From Faecalibacterium sp. UBA7177 (lineage in GTDB: Bacteria > Bacillota > Clostridia > Oscillospirales > Ruminococcaceae): a stretch of DNA of 10,332 nt. The stretch covers positions 1 to 10,332 of the forward strand of contig DKVN01000083.1 in the NCBI GenBank assembly GCA_002491225.1. The letters run 5' to 3'. Of this stretch, positions 5,723 to 10,332 are shown piece by piece (within the stretch, counting starts at the first letter, position 1; the number at the start of each line of letters is the position of its first letter). Both the position numbers and the translations under genes were made by a program. The notes under the pieces were generated by a model that saw only the letters and a program-made list of their open reading frames with translations, was not told the origin of the DNA and ran no database searches.

Positions 5723-6058
5723 TGTGTCATCTTCTCCTTTCTGCAAGCGTTTGGCAAGGGCGATCAGCCGCGCGGTGTGGGCCTGCCGCAGCTCCAGCAG
5801 GTGGATCTGCTGGCTTAGGGCCTCCTGCTGGTCAAAGGCGGGCGCGTTCAGCATCGCGGCGATCTGCCGCAGCGGAAACTCCAGCTCCCGCAGCAGCAGA
5901 ATGCTCTGCAGCCGCCTCAGGCTGGCGTCGTCGTACAGCCGATACCCGGCGGCGGTCGTGCGCGCAGGCCGCAGCAGGCCGATGGCGTCGTAGTGGTGCA
6001 GCGCGCGCACGCTCACCCCCGCCATCCGGCTCACCTCGGCCACCGTGTACTCCCGCAT
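5300..6058 (-). CDS. MerR family regulator with TipAS ligand-binding domain
   Basis: This 252-residue activator is TipA/Mta/SkgA-like. Residues 1-72 form the MerR winged helix (YTVAEVSRMAGVSVRALHHYD, then GLLRPARTTAAGYRLYDDASL). A dimerising coiled coil spans about 75-110. The TipAS domain occupies about 115-250, with the family-typical YYTCTDEILQGLGQMYTAD. Its Cys202 matches, as far as I recall, the position that reacts with thiopeptides in Streptomyces TipA. The length is almost that of TipA (253). AAAGGAG precedes the ATG at 6058. MerR proteins twist promoters with long spacers, and the promoter at 6172-6202 has exactly that form, so the gene probably activates itself. An internal start at 5722 may give a separate TipAS form. 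No drug pump or resistance gene lies beside it here, so target genes and ligand are unknown. Confidence 0.95.
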   Translation of the reverse strand: MREYTVAEVSRMAGVSVRALHHYDAIGLLRPARTTAAGYRLYDDASLRRLQSILLLRELEFPLRQIAAMLNAPAFDQQEALSQQIHLLELRQAHTARLIALAKRLQKGEDDTMNTDFTPFDKTEQQRYAAEVRERWGDTAAYAEFEERQQAAAPGAMEQAGNALMALLTDLGGCRADGPESAAAQAKVAALQAHITAHYYTCTDEILQGLGQMYTADERMRKNIDAAGGEGTAAFAGQAIEAYCAARRAAKG

Positions 6059-6124
6059 GCTGCCCGCTCTCCTTTGCTCCGTGCTCCGGCGCTAATTCGG
6101 CGCTGGGTTTTGCGCCGCCGTTCC

Positions 6125-6155
6125 CGGCGTGTTGCGGCCGCTTTGCGGCCCGCCG
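6125..6155 (-). other. Hairpin near the 5' end of the MerR mRNA leader
   Basis: A perfect 6-bp stem with a 3-nt loop (6136-6141 with 6145-6150) is enclosed by CGGCG/CGCCG (6125-6129 with 6151-6155). It begins about 10 nt after the predicted transcription start and ends about 66 nt before the ATG. It has no T-run, so it is not a terminator. It may only stabilise the transcript. Confidence 0.4.
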
Positions 6156-6171
6156 TCCCTGCCATGGTTAC

Positions 6172-6202
6172 AGGATAGACCATGACGTAACGTCAGAGTC
6201 AA
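6172..6202 (-). promoter_or_regulatory. MerR-type promoter and operator of the TipAS regulator gene
   Basis: On the minus strand TTGACT (6202-6197) and TATCCT (6177-6172) are separated by 19 bp, longer than the usual 17 and typical of MerR-activated promoters. The spacer contains the perfect dyad TGACG-TTA-CGTCA (6183-6195), extended by GAC and GTC at 6178-6200. A palindromic A/T tract (GAAAAATTTTTC, 6213-6224) lies just upstream, as an UP-like element would. Transcription would start near 6165. Confidence 0.88.
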
Positions 6203-6300
6203 GAGAAAAACCGAAAAATTTTTCATGCGTCTGTTTGCCCCGCTCCGGGCGGTATTCCCGCGGCGGTTTCGCGGGGCCCTGCCAAAAACTTTACCGGGCG

Positions 6301-6822
6301 TTATGGGGCTGTGACGCCGCCCTCCCCGGCTCGCCCGCGGGTGCAAAGCCAGTATTCGCCCATGCTCTGGCCGGGCTGGCCGGTCACCTCATGGGCCAGA
6401 TAGCCCGTTAGCGGCGCGGGCGGCTGCCAGGCGTCCGCCTCGGCCAGGCTCGCAAACTCCACCTCGGCATACCAAAAGGCGGTGGGCTGGCCCGCGTCCA
6501 CCTCGTTCACCTCCAGCGTCAGCCCGCCGGGCAGAGGGTAGCGCCGCTGCACCTTTTCGATCAGCGGCAGGCCCAACAGCCCCTCCAGCTGCGCAAAGAG
6601 TGCCGGGTCGATCCGGTGCTCGATCTCCTCCCGCGCCAGCCCCCCGGCCGAGGGCGCGCCCTTAAAGCAGAGGACGTATTCGGTCTCGCCGCCCTGCCAG
6701 GCCTCCTGGCGGATGCGCACGGTAGGCCGCACCGAAAAATACCCCTGCCGCATCCGGCATTCGGCCATGGCGGCAGGCGCTTCGGGCCAGCCGTCCACCA
6801 TCCATTTGCGCTCGATCTCCAT
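6301..6822 (-). CDS. CYTH domain-containing protein (triphosphate tunnel enzyme family)
   Basis: This 173-residue protein belongs to the CYTH superfamily, whose members bind triphosphate groups in a beta-barrel tunnel with divalent metal (inorganic triphosphatases, class IV adenylate cyclases, thiamine triphosphatase). The signature MEIERKW (E2, E4, K6) opens it. Tunnel residues follow in order: R36 and R38 (VRIR), K54 (CFKG), E65/E66/E68 (REEIE), K90, R93 and R94 (KVQRRY), E104 (TLEV), D109 and E120/E122 (AEVEF). All key positions seem present, so it is probably active. Inorganic triphosphatase is the commonest bacterial activity and my best guess. ATG at 6822 gives the standard N-terminus. 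A TTG at 6828 has a better-spaced AAGGGA and would add two residues. It is transcribed ahead of the MerR gene, which has its own promoter. Confidence 0.93.
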   Translation of the reverse strand: MEIERKWMVDGWPEAPAAMAECRMRQGYFSVRPTVRIRQEAWQGGETEYVLCFKGAPSAGGLAREEIEHRIDPALFAQLEGLLGLPLIEKVQRRYPLPGGLTLEVNEVDAGQPTAFWYAEVEFASLAEADAWQPPAPLTGYLAHEVTGQPGQSMGEYWLCTRGRAGEGGVTAP

Positions 6823-6874
6823 CCGCAATCACGTCCCTTCGCAATCCTTTTCGCGGCCCGTTCTCCCGGCTCAC

Positions 6875-6904
6875 ATGGTACACCCAACCGGTCCGCCGCG
6901 TCAA
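6875..6904 (-). promoter_or_regulatory. Candidate promoter of the CYTH gene
   Basis: On the minus strand TTGACG (6904-6899) and TACCAT (6880-6875) are 18 bp apart. The -35 is good and the -10 moderate. It points at the CYTH start codon about 50 nt downstream and stands back to back with the plus-strand promoter at 6963-6992. Confidence 0.5.
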
Positions 6905-6962
6905 TGCGCAAAGCGCGCGAAAGCCCCCAAATGTGAAATTTGAACCGCGGAGAAAAAGCCGA

Positions 6963-6992
6963 TTGACAGCAAAAGACCTTCCCCCTTATAAT
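6963..6992 (+). promoter_or_regulatory. Consensus promoter of the lipoprotein-protease operon
   Basis: TTGACA (6963-6968) and TATAAT (6987-6992) are both perfect consensus hexamers with an 18-bp spacer in an AT-richer patch. Transcription would begin near 7000, giving a leader of about 115 nt before the ATG at 7114. This suggests strong housekeeping-sigma expression of the exported proteins downstream. Confidence 0.85.
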
Positions 6993-7113
6993 ACCATCAG
7001 GATAATAGGCGTACCCGGCGAAAAAGCAGAGAAAACCGCCCTGTTTTGGGGCGCGGCGGCCCGCTTTGGGGTGGGGCAGGGCGGCCGGGCCGGGGCGCAG
7101 GATGAGGGGGAAG

Positions 7114-8307
7114 ATGAGGGTGAACCGTCGTGTCCGGGCGGCAGCTGTGCTGCTTGCCGTCTGCCTGCTGCTGGCGGGCTGCAAAGAGGCGCAGAGCCAG
7201 CCCCCCGAGGCGGTGACCCTCGCCGCACTGCAGCAGGCCGCCTACGAGGCGATCGAGGCGGTGGACGCGCCCGCGGGCGCGCAGCCGGCGGGCCAGACGG
7301 ACGCGCCCCCGCCGAGCGAGGCGGAGGTGCAGGCGGCGATCCTCGCGGCCGAGGAGGCGTATCCGGGCGAGCTGGACAGCGCCCTCTACTGGCGGCTGGC
7401 CAAAGGGGCGGACGAGACCCTCTCCGGCCCCGGCCAGAAGGCGGCCTACCTTGCCCTGCAGGCGCGGGGCGAGCTGGACACCGCCCAGATGGTGCGGCTG
7501 GGCCGCCGGATGCTGGAGGACGGCGAGGTCCGCGACGCGCGCGATCTATGGGAGCTGGCCGCCCGCCGCACCGATGGCCAGGAAGCCGCCGCCCGGCTGG
7601 AGGGGGTGGTGGTGCCCATCGCGCAGGAGACCGATGAGACCGCCGAACTGCTGCGGCAGGCGGTGGCCGCGGCCGCGGCGGGGGAGATGCCCGCCCTGAT
7701 CGACCTGGTGCAGAGCACCGAGTGGCTCAACGCCGTGATGCCCACCACCGGCTATGGGGCGCGGCGATACCAGAGCACCGCCGCGGACGGCGCCGAGGGG
7801 GAGCTGACCCTTTACGCGCAGGGTGCGGCGCCGGTCTGCGATATGACCCTGACCCTGCCCGAGGGGCGTGCGCTCTGCCTGCGCATCACCCCATTGACCG
7901 CCGCCGTGCTGCGGTGCGACTCGATGCGCCAGGGCGGCAGCGGCGCAGCCGAGATCGAGTATCTCAGCTTTGACGGCGGCGCGTTTTTGGCCGTGACCGG
8001 CCAGCTGACCGGCGGCCTCTTCACCGGCGAGACATCCTTTGCCGCCTACCAGATCCCCTGCGAGGGGGACGCGCCCGCCCGCTGGGCCGACCGGCCCGAG
8101 GCCCCGCAGGGAGAGTACACCGGCACTTTTGATGAAAACGGCCAGCCTGCCGCCAAGCAGCGGGGCGGGGCCGACAGCATGACGGTTGGGTACGATGCCG
8201 CCGGGCGGCACTACCTCAATCTGGCCCGCCCGGAGGGCGTGGCAGAAGAAGAGGGCTTCGGCGTCGCATGGCTGCCGCTGCCCCAGACACAGGAGGGAGA
8301 AGCATGA
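7114..8307 (+). CDS. Secreted lipoprotein of unknown function
   Basis: I do not recognise a family. From ATG 7114 the product is 397 residues with a classic lipoprotein signal: Arg-rich start (RVNRRVR), hydrophobic core and lipobox LLAGC, with the lipidated Cys at residue 23. It should be anchored outside the cytoplasmic membrane. After a Pro/Ala/Glu-rich linker, residues up to about 200 are Ala- and Leu-rich and look helical, with spacing reminiscent of TPR-like repeats. The rest (about 205-397) is richer in Gly, Thr and aromatic residues and looks beta-stranded, including GGLFTGETSF and GEYTGTFDENGQP, faintly like MORN repeats. GAGGG just upstream favours 7114. In-frame ATGs at 7066 and 7102 would put charged residues before the signal. 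It overlaps the protease gene by 4 nt (ATGA), implying a shared role with it. Confidence 0.88.
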   Translation: MRVNRRVRAAAVLLAVCLLLAGCKEAQSQPPEAVTLAALQQAAYEAIEAVDAPAGAQPAGQTDAPPPSEAEVQAAILAAEEAYPGELDSALYWRLAKGADETLSGPGQKAAYLALQARGELDTAQMVRLGRRMLEDGEVRDARDLWELAARRTDGQEAAARLEGVVVPIAQETDETAELLRQAVAAAAAGEMPALIDLVQSTEWLNAVMPTTGYGARRYQSTAADGAEGELTLYAQGAAPVCDMTLTLPEGRALCLRITPLTAAVLRCDSMRQGGSGAAEIEYLSFDGGAFLAVTGQLTGGLFTGETSFAAYQIPCEGDAPARWADRPEAPQGEYTGTFDENGQPAAKQRGGADSMTVGYDAAGRHYLNLARPEGVAEEEGFGVAWLPLPQTQEGEA

Positions 8308-10332
8308 GACAGACAGGACAGCGGCTTTCACGCTTTTTGCGGCATGGGCGGGGCCCCGTCCGCCGCGTGCTTTGCCTTGCGCTCTGCGCGGTGTTCGCGG
8401 CGGCGCTCTTCCCCTCGTCGGCCCTCGCGCAGGGCGAGCTGACCGCCCCCAACTCCACCCGCGCCCAGGGCACCCTGGCCAATCTGGTGATCGGGGTGCG
8501 GTTCAGCGACACCACCGAGGAAAATGATATCCTTGCCGACCCCGCCGTCTGGCAGCTGGTGCGCGGCATGTATGACACCGACGAGGACTCCTTTGCCAAC
8601 TACATCCGCACCGTGTCCCAGGGCAGGCTGACCGTGCAGAACTATTTCCCGCAGGAGACCGCCGAGGCCGAGGTCGTGGCGCCGTTCAGCCTGTTTGCGG
8701 GCCGGATGGAGGAGCAGGAAACGGCCGAGCCGCTGCCGGAGGACGAGACCCTGACCGAGGAGGGCGGCGAGACCGGGGAGCCCGAGGAGCCGGAGGAGCC
8801 CGCCGGGGAGAGCCCGGACGCCGACACCGCGCCGGAGCCCACCACTGCGCCGGAGGATACGCCACAGGAGAGCCCGGAGGCCCAGCCCACGGCCGCGCCG
8901 GAAGGCGAGACGCCCGAACCGCCCGAACTGCCCGAAACGCCATCCTCGGCCCCGGAGGCCGGTGCTGCGCCCGAGGCCCAGCCCACCGCCGGGCCAGCCG
9001 CGCAGCCGGAACAAACGCCGGACGCCGGCCTCGCCGGGGAGCCTTCCTCCGAGGCAGATACCACCTTGGAACAGGCGGCCGGATCGCCTGACCTGACCAC
9101 CGCAGACGGACAGGACGCGGCGGTGCAGCCCGCGCCGCCGCCCGAGACGCCGGCCGGCTTTGCGGCCGCGCGCGCCGCGTCCGGCACGCAGCGCACCGAG
9201 GATGCCCCGGACGCCGCCGAGAGCGGCGAGCCTTACTGCGTCACCCTGCAGCTGAGCGGCACGGCGGCCAGCTACCTGCAAAACGAGCAGGCGATGATCC
9301 GCGAGATCATCGCGGCGCTGGCCGACGGGACCATCCCGCTGCCCGCCGGTACGCTGGACAACAGCGCGGCGGGGGTGCTGGATAACCTCACGGTCATCGT
9401 ACCGGCCGGCACCCAGTTTATCGCCCACAGCACCACCTACGCGGGCGGCGAGACCTTCGCCGCCAAGCAGGTCGGCTGTTACAATGTGCAGCTGGCCGAC
9501 GGTCTGGTCAGCACCCTGAACAGCACCCCCTCGGTGTCCCTGTCCGGCGGGCAGGGGGTCATCATCCACGAGTTTTTGCACACCCTCGGCCTGCCCGACC
9601 TCTACCGCAAGGACGGCAGCGGCGCGCCGGTGGGCATCTTCAGCATCATGGCCAGCGCCCTCTCGGCCCCGCAGTACCCGCTGGAGGCGCTGCGCGAGCA
9701 GCTGGGCTGGATCGACCCGATCCCCGAGATCACCACCTCCGGAACCTACACCATCCGGCTGCCCAACGCGCCGGTCGACGAGGCAAACAAGGATATCCCC
9801 ACCGCCTACAGGCTGCGGGGGGTGCGCAGCGGGTATGACAGCGAGACCTTTGTGCTGGAGCACCGGTATGAGAAATACCCCGGCAGCCCGTTCGACCAGT
9901 ATCTCACCAAGAGCGGCCTGCTTATGTACCGGGTGGATACCTCGGTGCCCGACCACACCAACTATGGCGGGGAAAACTACATCTATGTCTTCCGCGAAAA
10001 CGCCGAGTCGATCGCCGGGGCCAATGAGAAGGTGGGCACCGCCAACCGGGTGCTTTATGCGCCGCGCTATCCGGTGGCCGAAAGCAACGGCATCACGATC
10101 ACTGTCCCGGCTGAGACCTCCTACGGCTCGACCGACCTCGACGCCACCTTCCGGGAGAACACCCTCTTTTACTCGGACGGCTCAAACAGCGGCATCGCCA
10201 TCACCGACATCCACTATTCCAAGGATCACCAGCTGATGACCTTTACGGTCACCCTGGCCGACCCCTCGGCGGGCGAGTGGCAGGCCAGCGGCGGCGCGGT
10301 GAGCGGCGTGGGCCCGGGCTGCGTGGCGCTGG
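8304..10332 (+). CDS. Secreted M6-like (immune inhibitor A-type) metalloprotease, C-terminus beyond window
   Basis: This exported zinc protease has 676 residues visible and is still open at the window edge. The signal peptide spans residues 1-42 (RR, hydrophobic core, AxA ending SALA). The catalytic region starts with LVIGVRFSDT (about 60-70) and YIRTVSQGRLTVQNYFP (about 100-116), as in M6 peptidases. It resumes after a low-complexity insertion. HEFLHTLGLPD (422-432) fits the metzincin-like HExxHxxGxxD motif: ligands His422, His426 and Asp432, base Glu423. IMAS with Met449 supplies a Met-turn. Residues about 135-305 are a Pro/Glu/Ala/Thr-rich insertion without predicted fold. After the catalytic part come beta-rich segments. 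ATG 8304 overlaps the lipoprotein stop (ATGA) with GGAGGGAGA upstream. It probably cleaves extracellular proteins. Anchor or binding domains may lie beyond the edge. Confidence 0.93.
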   Translation, partial: MRQTGQRLSRFLRHGRGPVRRVLCLALCAVFAAALFPSSALAQGELTAPNSTRAQGTLANLVIGVRFSDTTEENDILADPAVWQLVRGMYDTDEDSFANYIRTVSQGRLTVQNYFPQETAEAEVVAPFSLFAGRMEEQETAEPLPEDETLTEEGGETGEPEEPEEPAGESPDADTAPEPTTAPEDTPQESPEAQPTAAPEGETPEPPELPETPSSAPEAGAAPEAQPTAGPAAQPEQTPDAGLAGEPSSEADTTLEQAAGSPDLTTADGQDAAVQPAPPPETPAGFAAARAASGTQRTEDAPDAAESGEPYCVTLQLSGTAASYLQNEQAMIREIIAALADGTIPLPAGTLDNSAAGVLDNLTVIVPAGTQFIAHSTTYAGGETFAAKQVGCYNVQLADGLVSTLNSTPSVSLSGGQGVIIHEFLHTLGLPDLYRKDGSGAPVGIFSIMASALSAPQYPLEALREQLGWIDPIPEITTSGTYTIRLPNAPVDEANKDIPTAYRLRGVRSGYDSETFVLEHRYEKYPGSPFDQYLTKSGLLMYRVDTSVPDHTNYGGENYIYVFRENAESIAGANEKVGTANRVLYAPRYPVAESNGITITVPAETSYGSTDLDATFRENTLFYSDGSNSGIAITDIHYSKDHQLMTFTVTLADPSAGEWQASGGAVSGVGPGCVAL
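8706..9220 (+). repeat. Low-complexity Pro/Glu-rich coding insertion in the M6 protease
   Basis: About 170 codons (residues 135-305) consist mainly of Pro, Glu, Ala, Thr, Ser and Gly, with short imperfect repeats such as SPEAQPTA and APEAQPTA and runs like EPEEPEEP. It carries no hydrophobic core. It lies between the N-terminal strand region and the remaining catalytic core, so it probably forms an extended acidic loop or linker. Confidence 0.8.

Noticed and set aside
6257..6275. CCCGCG/CGCGGG hairpin as the terminator of the CYTH gene
   Set aside because: On the minus strand it is followed by GAATACC and not by T residues, so it does not meet the criteria. I left the CYTH gene without a called terminator.
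7066..7113. An earlier start for the lipoprotein at ATG 7066 or 7102
   Set aside because: Either would add charged, Gly/Arg-rich residues before a complete signal sequence, and neither has a better ribosome binding site than 7114.
7546..8331. A 261-codon minus-strand open frame opposite the lipoprotein
   Set aside because: There is no ribosome binding site or recognisable motif. The plus strand has a convincing lipobox, promoter and ATGA coupling.
8760..9010. Short repeats resembling a CRISPR or minisatellite array
   Set aside because: The repeats are imperfect, lack uniform spacers and simply encode a Pro/Glu-rich protein segment in frame.
8328..9956. A 542-codon open frame on the minus strand opposite the M6 protease
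   Set aside because: It is Gly/Arg/Leu-rich with no motif or start signal and mirrors a strongly supported gene with signal peptide and HExxH motif. GC-rich coding DNA gives such shadows because antisense stop codons are rare.

Overview
The window is GC-rich throughout and reads as chromosomal DNA of a Gram-positive, probably gut-type Clostridia bacterium (Oscillospiraceae/Ruminococcaceae-like is my guess). The reasons are strong AAGGAGG ribosome binding sites, TTGACA/TATAAT-type promoters, a small XRE regulator paired with a membrane protein, a UPF0237/UPF0210 gene pair, a DUF378 protein and a lipobox lipoprotein. The assignment is inferred from gene families and composition, not from a marker gene. 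There is no RNA gene, transposase, integrase, CRISPR array or origin that I can recognise.

Layout. 1-1486 (minus): an Lrp/AsnC-type regulator followed, with a 1-nt overlap, by a PLP-dependent class I/II aminotransferase that runs off the left edge. 1487-1677: a divergent promoter region. 1678-3649 (plus): an ACT-domain protein (UPF0237), its usual partner UPF0210/PFL-like protein, and a small DUF378 membrane protein, ending in a strong terminator (3684-3725). 3937-4050 (plus): a tiny possible gene with its own promoter. 4114-5043 (plus): a promoter overlapped by repeated TTGCAAAG boxes, a long GC-rich leader, a 67-aa XRE regulator with a TTG start, and a four-helix membrane protein. This ends in a perfect 17-bp bidirectional terminator (5084-5125). 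5300-6202 (minus): a MerR regulator with a TipAS ligand-binding domain, preceded by a textbook MerR promoter (19-bp spacer holding a dyad) and containing an internal ribosome binding site and ATG at the domain boundary. 6301-6828 (minus): a CYTH-domain phosphohydrolase-like protein. 6963-10332 (plus): a consensus promoter, an unrecognised secreted lipoprotein and, with a 4-nt overlap, a secreted M6-like metalloprotease with a long Pro/Glu-rich insertion, truncated by the right edge.

Genes and regulation. Three small regulatory circuits are visible: Lrp with its aminotransferase facing the ACT/UPF0210 pair, the XRE/membrane-protein pair with a presumed self-operator, and the self-regulated MerR-TipAS gene. 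The lipoprotein-protease pair is probably an exported functional unit. I see no clear new defence system. The points most worth a second look are the TipAS internal start, the XRE operator array, the lipoprotein/M6 pair and the unsolved ACT-UPF0210 pair.

Gene-free stretches are all under 300 bases. 3650-3936 holds a terminator, an inverted repeat and a promoter. 4051-4343 holds the operator array and a leader. 6059-6300 holds the MerR promoter and leader. 6829-7113 holds two divergent promoters. I see nothing beyond GC-rich sequence in 5139-5299.
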